From contig QEYB01000568.1 of the NCBI GenBank assembly GCA_017562135.1, forward strand, positions 1-64,000: a DNA stretch of 64,000 nt, in the 5' to 3' direction. Shown in pieces: positions 11,501 through 22,818 of the stretch. Numbering within the stretch: position 1 is the first letter of the stretch; each line of letters starts with the position of its first letter. Position numbers and translations under genes: made by a program. The notes below the pieces were generated by a model that saw nothing but the letters and a program-made list of their open reading frames with translations, was not told where the DNA came from and searched no databases. The stretch comes from Dipylidium caninum (Eukaryota > Platyhelminthes > Cestoda > Cyclophyllidea > Dipylidiidae).

Positions 11501-14500
11501 TGTTTGTTGACTGGGTTAATGGCATGCCCCACTTCCTGTCGCCCAGCAAAGTGCTGCGCAGGGAGGATTTGGGGAGCAACAGAATGGACAATTCTAATGG
11601 ACCCAAATTCCCCCTCCTGTCAGCCCCCAGGCCGAATTCCAGCCTGAACCTCTGCAGATAAATGGTGCACGGTTGACTGCGCATTATAGTGGAGAGTAAG
11701 AGGGTGGAGTAACAAATTGACGGCCACTATTTCCCCCTTCAGATAGGACTGTGTCGACAACTGCGCCAATACAGTGTGTTCAGTGAGAAGACGGAGGACT
11801 CCCTCTTCCCTCGCTGCTATATCATCTCGCTGGAGGAGGAAAGGACACGATTCATCAGTAATGTCCCTCAACTTGCTCTTATCACTGCTGCTTTTGCCCT
11901 CTTTTTGTTTCTCTATGTTGGCCGCATCTCCACTACAGCCACCCGTAGATGATGAGTTTCTTCTACTTTCGCCTCTTTTTATTTGTCCTGCATTCCCCAC
12001 TTAACTTTCACCCACGACTGGTTGGTCATTCAACGCGTGAGGCTCCACTGGCTTAGTACTGCCCCCGCACTCCCAACCGCTGCAGAGTCGTAAAGCCGCC
12101 TCAGTCAGTTTTGGGGACAATTTGTGATAGGAATGTGGAGGAGTTTGTCCTGTCTTGCAGAGGAATTCCGACTAACCGCTTGCATGTCCATCCTCAAGTG
12201 GGCTTGCAACTACTACAACCTCCCACCGCGTCTCATGAGCGCCAAACTCGGTGAGTAGAATGAAATTATCCTTCCTGTGCCACGCATTGTGACACCTTCA
12301 TTTTTTCGTAATTTATTAGCACTCTGAGTTATAACCGACCGAAGTGGACTATACGAAAATTGTTTTGGTAGTTTGGAAACTGTGAAATGGGCTTTTTTTA
12401 TTTGGTTCATCACCAGATGTCACTGTGCTAGAAATGCACTGCAACTCCCACTCGATATATTTTTTTTGTTTATACGTCTCATAAGTGCTCTTCTTACTCA
12501 TTTCGTACAAGTTTTGTCCATTTGTGTTTTATCTTTATTTTACTTTTTTTTGCCGAAGCAAGTAGGGGACAAAAGGCGTTTTAAGTCTACTTTTTGGTTT
12601 GAGTTTAAATTGAATCACAGCGAGGGTGGACGGGCTTCGAGGAACATCAATGCTGCACTGAGCGGTGAATGCACTCATAAAAAAGCTGCTCGATGTTATT
12701 ACCAAAAAAGGTTGTTCTGGCAATTTGAGTGTCGTCATGGCGCCTGGAGGAAGATTACCAGTCCAGCTTGATGACGGGGAGGAAGGATTGAACACGCGGA
12801 CTGTGGAATCCAGTCGAGGACTTAGATGTAGACTACGAACTGGCCATTCGGCTACAGCTGTGCTCGGACATCTGCTTAAAATGAAGGGTAAAGTAAAAAA
12901 AAGAAAAAACGTCCCCTTCATATGCGTCACACGAACTGACGCAGCTGCAGATGGTCGAGTGACCGCTTTGAGGGCGAGTGCGCCTTCCTGTTGCTTCCTT
13001 CGCGGTACGCCATTGCCCCCGTTTGTGCACCGAATCGTCACTTGCGAGGGAGGCTGAATTCTGTAGGGCAATCGGAAAAGACCGAGCAAATGGGCAGCTG
13101 AGAATACACGCCCAGAACTAGCTTTTGAAAGCGAAAATATCACCAAAAAAGCATTCTGATCGACATACGGTAAAATGTCCAAAGATTAATTGTCCATTAT
13201 TCCTTTTTGCAAGACAACCAGGCGAAAGCAGGAGACAGGGCGGAGTCCGCCCACTGCCGTGAAATTTATGAGGATTATTTTTGCAAGAAAAAAGCTAAAA
13301 TGACCAAAATATGGTTATGAAGGACTTGAATACCTGTAGCACCTCTAACAGCAGTGATTTCCTCTGATAGGACATATGTGACTTGTTCAATCATTGGCAG
13401 AAAATTATCTCTGGCGCAGAAAATACATTTCTTGTTTTGTAGTCTACGTTCGTTTCATAGTTTCCACCTTAAGGTCGTATAAAAGGTGTAGAAGTTAGAC
13501 AGCAAACGAAGAAGAACACCGAATGCCATAAGTTATTATTTTGGATAGATCCAGAGACTCCAGTGAAGGCAACAGGAAACAAGGCCAAAGCGCCTATCCC
13601 CGGGAGCCCCTCACACCCACCAAGGCGGTCTCCATGGCATTGCTGGTGTGTGAACACTTTCTGCGGACCAAACGTCGAGTCGAAACAGAAATGTCTGCTC
13701 GAGTGTGTGACTCTTGCTCTTTACCGTGCTCTACTTGGTTGGAAACCTCGTCCTCCCCCCACTTCGCCTCTCTTTGGTCCATTCTAGACCCTGGGATTCA
13801 CGGACTCACAATGGGACGCCTTCTTCGCCTGCTTCTATGCCACCCACGGGTAACTCTGCTTGTCCATTTCGCTCGCCGTTAAGGCAACTCGTGTGCGTCT
13901 TTGTCCGTGAGTATGTGATTAAGTTCACCTAGAAATTTCCTACTTCGAAAGCAGTAAGGATGAGGAATAGGGCAAACGCCTGGGGTCAGACATAGTGATC
14001 GCGAGTAAATAACTCACTTGACGTATAGACGGCAGTAAATGCCGCCACTAAGGTGTGTGACCTCCTGGAAGCGAAGTATGCGAGTAGAGTGCGCGGATTT
14101 GAATACATTTGTGTGGCACCGCTTCCTGATCCACTACTCAGAATGGGATCAACATAAATCGCTCCTCGGCAGTCTGTGGGTGTCCGAGTTCCCCCCTGTT
14201 AGGACTCAGTTTCGGCGGCTCGCGACACACTTAGTGCTGCATGACTGTAGCCAGGAGGATGAGAGTGTGGATGAACCCCTTGTATTTTCGCGTAATATTT
14301 GACTTCATGGAGATTGGAGTGAAGTATTATTTGTGGTGATATTCGTCTTAGGTCCTCCCCTCCCTTGTCTGAGATTTAAACATCTGCTACTTATGATTCC
14401 TAGTAGTAATGTTTTGGCACTAGACACTCTTCACCGTATTCCAAAGAAGAAGAACTGGTTCGTCGGTGTCGACGAACATGTGACTCTTTGAAGACGCACT

Positions 14501-17500
14501 GTCCCCAATTTGAGCTGGATGGCCAAAGAAACATTTGGATTGTAAAGCCGGGCTCCAAATCACGTGGAAGAGGTTTTCTCATTCATTTATTCTCCACATT
14601 ACAATATTAAATGTTACTCACTGCTGCAAAGCAATTGGGCCCCTTACTTTCATCTAAGGCATCAGTTGTCATGCCAACATTGACACAATCCTGGCTGTGG
14701 CAGCCAACGGTGGCAGCATGGACAACAGATTCGTGGTTCAAAAGTACATCGAGCGCCCTCTCCTCATATACAGTACGAAGTTCGACATTCGACAATGGTT
14801 CTTGATAGCCGATTGGCAGCCACTAACAATTTGGTGGTACAAGGAGTGCTACCTACGATTTTGTTCGCGCGAATTTACTCTGGACAACTTGAATGAGTGA
14901 GTCAAGTTGTCCTCTGACGGACGTAGGGCAGATATTACTTATATGTAATGAGTAAGCGCCCGTAATTCGTTGTAATGAGTGACCCTCCAGTTGTTGATTG
15001 CTGCAGGGATATCCACCTCTCCAACAATGCAGTCACGCACAAGTACAAAAACGGGGACAGATCTCCCCTCCTCCCCACGGAGAATATGTGGGTACATGGA
15101 GGAGTTTCGCCAGTACTTGGAGTAAGACTTCCGCATAACGAGGCACACTTTATGGTAGGAGTATACTCGATTGTCTTCCCTTTCATGCCGGAATCACTTC
15201 CCATCATAGTGAATTCCCTCCAATTCCGAGCCTGTCAGTTGGCTTTAGCATGGATCAATGAGGGATGATCAATTAACCCTGGTTCCTAATAGTTCCCCCT
15301 TGAATTTCGCAACTATGTGGGGTTCTTGGAATGTGCGCGTTGAGCTATCCCCCAGCCTGAGCCCCTCCTCGACTCTCTCCTCGTCTGACCTTCTTCCCCG
15401 CCCCGCCCCTTTCCGTCTTCCTTGCCGTTTTAACGGCTGCTTTGTCACATTCTTCAGCTTAAACGCACACACGCAGACACACAGACATGTATGCTTATTT
15501 GATGTGCAGAAACATCGGTCACAGACATGTCTGGGAGCGAAGGATATTGCCGGAAATGCAGAAGGCAATTATCAACTCAATGCTCTGCTCTCAGGACGCG
15601 ATTGATGCTCGAAAGGTGAGGTGGGAAATCGCTTCTCCTTTGCCCTCTGCACCTGCCTTCCTCCTCCTCCTCCTCCTCCCTCCTTGCTCAAAGGCAAAGA
15701 GGCAGAGGCAGATGAGCAGGAGGGGAGATAATTGGTCTCTCTTTTGTGGGCTTCCACTTTGTGACTATGAGGGCAGAGAAAAAAAGAGCAGCAATACGTG
15801 CCCCCGTGTTGTAATCTCCTGTCCGCTTGAGACTACCTCCGTAGGTCAGCAAATGAACAAGAATTAGAAGTCATAGCATTGTATATCCCCTTGTGCCCCC
15901 TTTTTACTTGGCCAAGTGGAAAGAAGACTCCTCAGTTGGGGTTTCTTTAGGGCTCCTTCGAACTGTATGGCGCTGACTTCATGATAAGCGCCGACGATCT
16001 TCGTCCCTGGCTAATCGAGATCAACGCCAGTCCCTGCATGGCGCCCAGCACCTCGGTCACCTCTGACCTCACAGCCCGTGTACTCGAGGACACCCTGAAA
16101 GGTTAGTTGCCCCTCTCGAGGCGTGTTCCCATCCACGTGTAGCGTGAGTTGACGATTTGTTGGAGAGCATCAGGTCCCCCGGAAAGTCCTGTCCGTTTTG
16201 GTGACAACTTTTTGACAAGTAGCACTTGTTTGAGGTGCATTTTCAGCTTAATGTTCACATGTTGATGTAAAAAATCGAACTACAACACTGTTTATTCACG
16301 TTAGTCGTAAGTGTGGAGCGATGGTGTGCCCATGGTTACTATCGAAGTTCATTTACGAATTTTAACAAGAAGAGAAATGATCCAGGGGCACGTATAAGTT
16401 TGTGGGAAGTGTTTGTCACGTTTCGGACGAACGTTTTGGGTCGACGACAATTCTGTTGCTGGGATCATGTTGAAAGAAGATGCTCTTCTGACAACGTCGG
16501 AGATCGCAGACAGACTCATTTCAGCTCAGCAAACTATTTCGCGCCACTTTCCTCAGCCCATCGTCCCTCCGGCTTCCCTCTGCCGCCCGGTTGCCCAGGG
16601 AATTTTGAGGGCAATTGCTTTTCGGGGAGATTCAGCACTCCTGAAGCACTTCGAGGAGAAAACTGGAAAGGTCTACCGGAAATTTATGGCCGTTTTTCCT
16701 ACAACCCTTCTCGACACGTGGCGCATTATAATCGACTTTCCACTTCTATAGAGATTTAACAAGGCAGAGATGCGTCGGAAAGCACAGTTCTTGGTACAAG
16801 ATGTCAAAGATGTTTCGAAAACTTGAAACAGATGATTTCAACCTTTCTGATGAGTCACATTCTGGGCGAGAGGATTGGCTGGGAAGTGGTCGCGATGCTG
16901 ATGGGTGCCACATGGATGAACGCGGAAGAGCTCGGATGATCGAGGACACCAGACTACCGATTGCAAAATTGCAGAACGAGGCCGGGAAATTCCGTCGAAT
17001 CCGCCTCATTTACCGCATTCTGCACCCACCAAGGGTCACTTATTTTTGCGATTACGGACAGAACTTTTCGGCGTTCTGCGAGACGAGGGCTGGATTTGGA
17101 GTTAAAACACGGCCTACTCCCCCGCTTGGTACCGCTTCCATCAGAACCTTCCAACAATCAAGCTTTTGGACTTGTAGTTGTGCTGGACAGACGCACAAGA
17201 CGAAACTGCGACGTGGGAGGCTTCTTCCTGCTGTACAAGCAGAAGCCGACCACCAGGGCAGGTTCTCAACGCGATGTTCCCCTCAGAACGGGCTCCATGG
17301 ACACCTCGATGAAGCGGCGCCCGTCTCGACCTGGCCTAGAGGGGTAAGCGCAATGGCCACCGGAGGTTGAAGTAGGTGAAGGAGCCTCTTTTGTGGAGGA
17401 GTTGTACCGCACTCGGTGATGTGGGTGAGCAAATTTCTTCTCATTCCACATTGGTTGGTTTAAACAGGTCGTCGATCACCCTGCCCTCGCTGTTCCGCTC

Positions 17501-18384
17501 GACCTCGCTGGACGCAAGGGGACTCAGCTCAGCGAATACGACCACCAGTCAGGACAATATGCACTCCCCTAAAGTTCGTTCTTTCGCCACAACGACCGTC
17601 TGTCATCCGACCGGGAAGTTCTTTCGGGAAGTGACCGGAGACGGGCGAGGTAGTCGGCGGCCGATCGCCCAGATCAAGGGGAAAAGAGCAGTGGAGGCAA
17701 GCCAAAGTCTCGTCGTGGCCGGTCGTAGTGCCTCTCTACGCGAGGCGAAATCGGCTTCGAGAACTCGACGCTCCGCCGACAGGCCTTCCACCCAACTGAC
17801 AGGAAGGCCCATAACAGCAATTACGGGCTCCCGATCTCGAACGATGGAGAGAGAGAGAGAGATGCGACTCCAAATGGTGGAGTTTCGACGGTGTGGCAGA
17901 TCTCCAGGTGCGTGTCCATGACTCGAGAGGAGCTTTTTCCTCGGTCCCAGGGTTAGCAGAACACCGCGACGCTGCAGCTTGAATCCGTCGTCGCTTTGTC
18001 ACCGCGAGGAAACACGTAGATCACCGAGGCTCCGTGGCCTCTCGAATGTGGGACCGTGGTTACCTGCTCACCTAACGCCAACTTGCGTGTAGTCTTGAAT
18101 GAGGTTGAGGAAGTGGGAAGGGAATCAATTAAGTGAATGCCCAGTTACAGCTTCACTAACAGTGGAGTAGTCTGCACGACAGCGTCTCACCCTCATGTCT
18201 ATTCAGGGCGGAGTGGCGTCTGCGGAAGGTTGCGACTTTGAGGGAGCTTTCACTTTATATTCCTCGGTTTTGCTTTAGCGACCAAAGTAAATCATTCTTT
18301 CGACTATCTTGTCGATTTGCAGGTTTAAACGAGCTGACGCCATCTCGACTCCGGCGGGCTGCCACCGTGTCAGGCGGTAGATAG
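6493..18384 (+). CDS. TTLL3-like: Tubulin glycylase of the TTLL3/TTLL8 type
   Basis: This enzyme family ligates glycine to glutamate side chains of tubulin in cilia and flagella, using ATP. Exons read: about 6493-6633, 6951-7188, 7427-7467, 8401-8526, 11743-11857, 12161-12250, about 13560-13702, 13788-13849, 14424-14572, 14659-14896, 15007-15121, 15510-15615, 15951-16101, 17145-17343, 17468-17907 and 18323-18384. Nearly all junctions agree in phase. Landmarks in order are [74 protein letters not shown] and RRNCDVGGF. The PNFIW...FTTK block and the C-terminal order separate TTLL3/8 from the other TTLL groups. The join from 12250 to the exon near 13560 is unresolved. One base too many occurs near 15092. 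The protein would be about 800 aa plus an unknown N-terminus. Confidence 0.9.
8527..11742 (+). other. Large glycylase intron
   Basis: This is a 3.2-kb intron between two exons that both meet in phase 0. It contains poly-G runs at about 9281-9290 and 9646-9657 and several open frames of 100-150 codons on both strands at 10.2-11.7 kb. None of these frames has a recognisable motif. The high GC content of 10.2-11.6 kb is enough to explain long chance open frames. Confidence 0.6.
11743..13849 (+). CDS. TTLL3-like: Glycylase middle exons
   Basis: Exon 11743-11857 reads IGLCRQL and then [19 protein letters not shown], the block before the catalytic domain. It joins 12161-12250, reading [18 protein letters not shown], in phase 1. 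An exon ending at 13702 reads [15 protein letters not shown] in phase 0. Its 5' end is unclear: good acceptors near 13549-13563 need phase 2, while the previous exon ends in phase 1, so one small exon may be missing. Exon 13788-13849 follows an excellent pyrimidine tract and reads [19 protein letters not shown], which matches the helical segment before the ATP-grasp core of human TTLL3. Confidence 0.75.
14424..15121 (+). CDS. TTLL3-like: Glycylase catalytic ATP-grasp exons
   Basis: Exon 14424-14572 reads [16 protein letters not shown], the ATP-binding loop. Exon 14659-14896 (phase 1 to 2) reads [17 protein letters not shown] and [20 protein letters not shown], the central nucleotide and substrate site. 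Exon 15007-15121 (phase 2 in) reads [15 protein letters not shown] and LLPTENMW. Right after TGG (15089-15091) there is one extra G. Dropping it restores [10 protein letters not shown] and the phase-2 end that the next exon needs. As written, the exon reads [10 protein letters not shown] instead. The surrounding sequence is fully conserved, so a base-call or assembly error in the GGG run is more likely than a dead gene. Confidence 0.88.
15089..15095 (+). other. Apparent +1 frameshift in the glycylase
   Basis: The codons ATG TGG are followed by G TAC ATG GAG GAG. The conserved frame resumes only if one G of the GGG run is ignored. The exon upstream enters in phase 2, and the exon downstream at 15510 also demands phase 2, which only the restored frame gives. 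Both flanks are intact, so this is a single isolated lesion. Confidence 0.8.
15510..17343 (+). CDS. TTLL3-like: Glycylase C-lobe exons
   Basis: Exon 15510-15615 reads [15 protein letters not shown] and ends AIDARK. Exon 15951-16101 reads [11 protein letters not shown] and [18 protein letters not shown], which holds the glutamate and asparagine that bind magnesium in this family. Exon 17145-17343 follows the acceptor GCTTCCATCAG and reads [18 protein letters not shown] and then FLLYKQK, the end of the conserved domain. Phases are 2-0, 0-1 and 1-2 and all agree. The intron before the last exon carries the decayed transposon at about 16181-17069. Confidence 0.88.
16181..17069 (+). mobile_element. 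Decayed Tc1/mariner-type element in an intron
   Basis: The left edge GGAAAGTCCTGTCCGT (16181-16196) matches the reverse complement of 17054-17069 at 14 of 16 bases, as terminal inverted repeats would. Inside, one frame at 16485-16550 reads [20 protein letters not shown], like the second helix-turn-helix of mariner transposases. Another at 16801-16872 reads [19 protein letters not shown], like the region linking the two helix-turn-helix motifs. The two pieces are in different frames and in an unusual order, with no catalytic aspartates seen, so the element is dead and possibly nested or rearranged. Its length (about 890 bp) is shorter than the usual 1.3 kb of a full mariner. Confidence 0.5.
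17468..18384 (+). CDS. TTLL3-like: Glycylase C-terminal tail exons
   Basis: Exon 17468-17907 (acceptor TTTAAACAG, donor GTGCGT) continues the frame with a Ser/Arg-rich, low-complexity tail reading [18 protein letters not shown] and later [17 protein letters not shown]. It joins 18323-18384 (acceptor GATTTGCAG) in phase 1, reading [19 protein letters not shown] and the stop TAG. If the donor at 17908 is not used, the frame stops at 17921 instead. Such disordered tails are normal for TTLL3/8. Confidence 0.7.
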
Positions 18385-18587
18385 ATCGTCCGGGTCTTGG
18401 GCCGCTCGCCTGAAGTCAGCTGATATTTTCAGACATGAAGATTGGAAGATTACTGCAAGTCTTGCATTATTCCCTCCATGGTCGTTCTTCCTTCATTCCT
18501 GCCTTCTTTCATTTTGATGTCTCTATGCTTTATTTTGTCTATGACAGCCTACTGACATGCAATTTCAGTTATTATTGGGATGATAAT

Positions 18588-18670
18588 AATAAATCTCACC
18601 GTTAATATTGCAAATGTTTTGTAAACTGTGGCACTTGTGTATGACGAAATAATCTCTTGGTTCAAATAAA
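18588..18670 (+). terminator. Poly(A) signals of the glycylase gene
   Basis: AATAAA occurs at 18588-18593 and again at 18665-18670, about 204 and 281 bp after the proposed TAG at 18382-18384. This spacing fits a short 3' untranslated region and supports the last exon. Confidence 0.6.
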
Positions 18671-19297
18671 GGCAGGCATGTTTTTCCCTTCCCCGGGCTC
18701 ATGGGCGCCAGAGGTGGTATAGAGAGGCCCATGGCTGTGAAGTCTGCACGAATTTTGCCATGGATCCGGGCTCCCTTTTAACTATTCCTTTAGATAGTCT
18801 GTTTTTGTTCCTTTCTCTGTGGATTGACTCTGCTTAAATTTTGTTCCCTTCATGAGAGCCGACCGGATGTGTGGAAAACTCACCACCCAGCTGCCAACTT
18901 TCTCAACTCACTCGTGGGTGAAAGCATTTGCCTGTCAAAAGCGTCTTTCCATACCTCAAGGCATGGCAGAGCAGAGCAGCGTTTGTCGTGGTTTCTGTAG
19001 GGCCTGTGTCCCGACCAGCGATGCCAGCCCACCTGTCAGACTCAGGGCAGTCCCCAGCCCGTCCCGACACGCATAATTACTACCTCTACGGAAAATATGA
19101 GCTTAAGCACCCCTCATTTATCGTTTGTCTTATAGTACGCACTCCTATTCGTGAAGTTACGCACAAGCGGAGCGGTTTGCCAGCCGGGGAGAAGGTTGGC
19201 TGATACCCTTTGATTCTTAGTCCGCATGTCATGAGCAGTTTCGGGGGTGACGGGGTGTCGAGAGGGCAGGGGGGACGTGGCGTTGACGGTCTCGCAG
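18671..19297. other. Spacer between glycylase and the antigen cluster
   Basis: No exon could be recognised. I searched it for exons 1-3 of the antigen module, which should precede the pseudogene at 19298, and found none, so that copy appears 5'-truncated. Confidence 0.5.
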
Positions 19298-20270
19298 GTG
19301 TGGATGTTTTTAAACCGCCAGTTGAGGCCTACCTCATTAAATCCATCAATTTCATCAGTTTATTAAAAGGAAGAGTACATTTGCTCTTATCATTTCACGA
19401 GTCCGGAGAAGAAGGTGAGTGGCATATCAACGGCCTTGTTCACGTCAAACGAGGACTCATCTGCTCTCGGCTTCGCGGGCAGAAGGGGCGCTTCGAAGAT
19501 GCCAAGTACGTTTCATCCGCAACTTACTCAAGCACTCAATCTCCTTCTCGAGAATGTAACTGCCAGATCTCTCTACATTGTCGCGACGAATAACGAAATG
19601 GCGACAGTAACGTGTAGATATCACAAGTCGACTGAGCTGGTGAGTGTGCCCAAACTTTTACCATGACCATGAGGATAGGTTTTGTGCGACTTCCCGATTC
19701 CTCCTTTATTTGCACATATTTTGTGCCCTCGCCGTGGCTATATTTTTGTGTTTTTGCTTTACCTAAATGGATGTAGTGTTGGACAGCGGTGCATCGGAAG
19801 TTTAGAGTTTCGCATAGTGAAGTTAAAAATTACGTGAAGCAGTGCCCGCAAATAATAAACATCAGGAAGAAAAGCGAAATGAATCACTAAGGGTTAATGC
19901 TTGTATACAGCGCAGTGGATGAGTGCTCACTTCGGACTTTGCTGCTTTCCTTGCGGGGAGCAAAGGCAACGACAACTTAGTGAATCACACGATAATTATG
20001 AGGGGACCGAAACCGATTCATTACCCGGGATACTTGTGCGGAGAATGTTCAAGACCCGGGGTGGTCTTACAAATAGATTGGAGTAGGTCGAACCAGTCTG
20101 CTCGGGATGAGATGTATTTGTGCGAAGTCGCAGCCTACGAGTCTGTCTTCGCTAGTTCATTTCCTGACAGTTGTGAGTTGTTGAAACTCCTGCGTTCATG
20201 CGATCTCCAGCATTGGTGTTAGCGCTTTGTACGGACATGGTAGTGATGATGATCATTTTCACCACAACAC
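19298..20270 (+). pseudogene. Antigen-family pseudogene 1 (5'-truncated)
   Basis: Remnants of module exons 4-7 lie in order. Exon 4 (19298-19414; acceptor CTCGCAG, donor GTGAGT) and exon 5 (19533-19639, reading MATVTCRYHKSTEL) keep the family's phases of 1-1 and 1-0. Exon 6 (about 19754-19855) starts MDVVLDSGA but has an in-frame TAG at about 19790, more stops after it, and has lost the AG acceptor. Exon 7 (about 19961-20068) reads NHTIIMRGPKPIHY and IDW, but its acceptor reads GCGG instead of GCAG. At about 20225-20270 there is a remnant of the hydrophobic tail seen in gene D. Exons 1-3 are missing. Confidence 0.75.
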
Positions 20271-21690
20271 CTCACTTTCGAATTGTCTGCTTCCTTATCC
20301 GACTAACGTTTTAGGTACTGCTCGGTGTAGTCGACGCCTCGGCAGATCAGGTGAACCCACCCCAACATTTGCCACTGATCTCTTCACATCACCTACACCC
20401 ACTCACTTGCAACTCACTTCAACTCTTGACGACAGTGGTGAAACGACGAAAAGCAGCTCAACATCACCTCAATTATGCCCATCCTCTCCAACTTGCAACG
20501 CCTCTGTTAGTGGTCTTAAATGACACGACCTCGTCTCACACCCCCTGCTGAAACAGTCACTTAGAATTTTGCAATTCACCGGACTTAACATGCATTAAAT
20601 AGCGGAAGTGTTCATACGACCTCAGTAAACAAACATGTGAAGCTTCGTAGTTGTATGCTCCTCGTGAATGCTGCGTGATGAGCAAGTTGGGTAGCGGGCC
20701 TGTGTACCTGCACTACGTCTCCGCTTCAACGTGACGTTGACGAACGAGTTCATAATATCGTTTCTAGGCTGACAACTGCACATTTCCACTGGCAAAGCCC
20801 CATTAGACTGGGTGTCATCAATTCACAAGACTTGACGATACTCGAGTCGAAAGAGCTGGGCCATAAAATAATCCATCTGTGTTCTGCTCAAAACTAACCA
20901 ACAATACGCTCGTGGACGATTTCGGACGACATAGGCACACTTTATTCGTGCAACCATCCCTCTAACTGTGTTTCTTCAGATCCGCCCTCCCATGGACTTC
21001 TCCCACCTCCCGTAGATTAGACGACTTCCTGTTCTACAGTCAGTAACACCGGTGGTCCGTGTCTATTCCTGTGCAACACTTCGATGCTTCACATGTCTAT
21101 CACTCTGGCTGGGCTTAATTTTCCTTTGGCCGTCCTTCTTTTGTGCTGCCAATCGACTCGCCCGTGCTGATGCATTGTGCCAATTCCAAGACTTCTTCGC
21201 CTTTTGTAATGATTCGCCGAGCATCAGGCCACTGCGTAAGTAGAGCACTATGGTTTAGGGTTTGTGTCATTGAAGATTACCTTCGTTAGCAGTTCGTCGT
21301 TGTTGGCACCATCGACGGTCGCCCTCTTCTTCGCACAAGCCAACTGTCACGCCATTTTGTCGCATAAGATTGCCCCAGCTACCCCTGAGTGCCGCTTCGA
21401 GTTGCTTGCTGTTGTGCAAAGTCAAATGGAGTGGTTCGAGAATAAGGCCGTGGCCTTTCAACCAAGTACCAGGACCCCTCTTCGTCAAACGAACTGGAGA
21501 ATGATTGTTATTTCGTTGGTGCTACAGCAGCAGCAGTTTTTGCTGATCTCCAGACTTGTAGAAGTGTTTGCATGTGCCATTCGTTCCATAATAGACATCA
21601 TTCAGTGATGGTTAAACTCTCCGTTAAACCTAAGCAATTCAAAAGACGTTTTGTTGTCTCCCTCTATTCGCACCATTCTTCTCTTCTCAC
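20230..21690 (+). repeat. Segmental duplication, partner of 59485-61210
   Basis: Long stretches match 59485-61210 in the same order and orientation, starting with TTGTACG and the valine/isoleucine-rich tail exon, then TCTTCACATCA, then GAAGCTTCGT, and ending near CTCCGTTAAACCT. The match includes both introns and the last exons of gene D. Here the copies of those last exons are broken, for example by a GG in place of the acceptor before CTTTATTCGTGC at about 20926. This fixes pseudogene 1 as a duplicate of a gene D-like ancestor. Confidence 0.8.
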
Positions 21691-22243
21691 CTTATTTGTC
21701 TGGATGGGCCGCGACCAACCACCAGCTTCAGCCAACTTCATTCCCACGGCCTAACTATAAGAAGGGTTTTGTGTTTATGTAGATAGCCATAGTGATGAAC
21801 AAGCAGCACTCGCCGTGGCGCAAAGCCTTTTGCATGCAGCTTTCATGACAACAGAGACGCGTATCCGCACTTAAGCGGAATCAGTAAGCTGGAGACAATG
21901 CATCGATGCACATTTTTCTTGTTTGTGCAATGCTATGTGAAAAGTCGTTGATTATCTGGGGTCCGTGTATTATGATGAGGCGGTCGTGCCTGGCGCCGTC
22001 TACGAGGTAGATGCGGGTAGATCAAGGCACTCATCCCCAGCCCATCCAATATTCTGTCATTAGTCTTCTAACCAGTAATTCACTCGTGCAATTTGGTGGT
22101 GGGTGAAGATCAAGTGCCAATGGACTTTTTTGACATCATTGTGTCTACGTAGTCCATCGGCTCGTTCGTAGACCTCCAAGGGCACAAGCTACTGGACTCG
22201 CAAATTCGCCATCGCGAGGAGGGAATCTCAATTCGCCAATTGC
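21691..22243. other. Spacer, no gene seen
   Basis: This lies between the end of the first segmental duplication and a second short one. No exon, promoter box or repeat was recognised. Confidence 0.4.
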
Positions 22244-22407
22244 AATTGTCTACGAAGAAGGCCATTTATATGCAGACGGAACGGTTGCCCATCGCCTTCA
22301 AGTTTACTTCGCGCTTGTTAGGACACTCACAAGTGTGTTCTTCAGGGTTGATGGTGGACGGTGATTCGTCACTAATCGGCCGCTTCGTGTTGAGTGTACG
22401 CAGTCGC
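22244..22407 (+). repeat. Dispersed duplication, partner of 62060-62224
   Basis: Shared stretches include AATTGTCTACG, TAATATGCAGACG/TATATGCAGACG, GTGTTCTTCAGGGTT and GATGGTGGACGG in the same order. At 62 kb this sequence stands just before the pseudogene exons at 62443. Here no antigen exon follows on the + strand, and the 3' end of gene A (- strand) lies on the other side. Confidence 0.7.
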
Positions 22408-22694
22408 TAGCCTTCTGCTTCTCCCTTCATCGTGCCAGTCGGCGTCAGCCTCACGTTGACAACTGACAGGTCTGCTGCTCAGAATGCGTGTGAGGGACTT
22501 CGCCGTCCGCGCACAGGTTGCTTACTGGTGCGTGCCAATGGCTACTGCTGCTCCGTCGCTTGAGTATTCACTTAGTTAGTTGTCAGACAGTGAGTCATTT
22601 GGGTGGACGGAGAGGAAGTTAAAGAGGTCCCCTTCAACCAACCCCAGTCATGACAGACCAACGAAAGAAGGCTTCGTCATTTACCAATACTGCG

Positions 22695-22700
22695 TTTATT
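22695..22700 (-). terminator. Poly(A) signal of gene A
   Basis: AATAAA on the - strand, about 120 bp after the proposed stop codon of gene A at 22819-22821. It supports the end of the gene as read here. Confidence 0.6.
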
Positions 22701-22767
22701 TGGTGGCATTTCACAACTGACAGGTGGAACGCGGTGTGCCCTCACAGCGAGGTGTGTAGCCTCGTCG

Positions 22768-22796
22768 CTAGACGTCCAAGTCCATGTGGAGATTGT
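22768..22796 (-). CDS. Possible alternative last exon of gene A
   Basis: Following the acceptor TTGCTATTTCAG, a phase-1 frame reads DNLHMDLDV and stops. The same place in gene C (48628-48656) has an acceptor TGTAAATTTCAG and reads DNHHADLAF before its stop. Splicing exon 13 of gene A to this exon would make a soluble, unanchored form. In gene A it lies just after the anchor exon and may simply be 3' untranslated sequence. Confidence 0.3.
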
Positions 22797-22818
22797 CTGA
22801 AATAGCAACAGACAATCG

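Noticed and set aside
12535..13182. A 215-codon - strand frame, the longest in the window
   Set aside because: It lies in an intron of the glycylase, has no motif, no supported splice context and a composition expected from the antisense of AT/GC-mixed intron sequence. A + strand frame of 130 codons overlaps it equally well.
17376..17467. Start of a separate gene at the frame 17376-17921
   Set aside because: The segment before 17468 is intron. The frame continues the glycylase from 17343 in phase, with consensus donor and acceptor.
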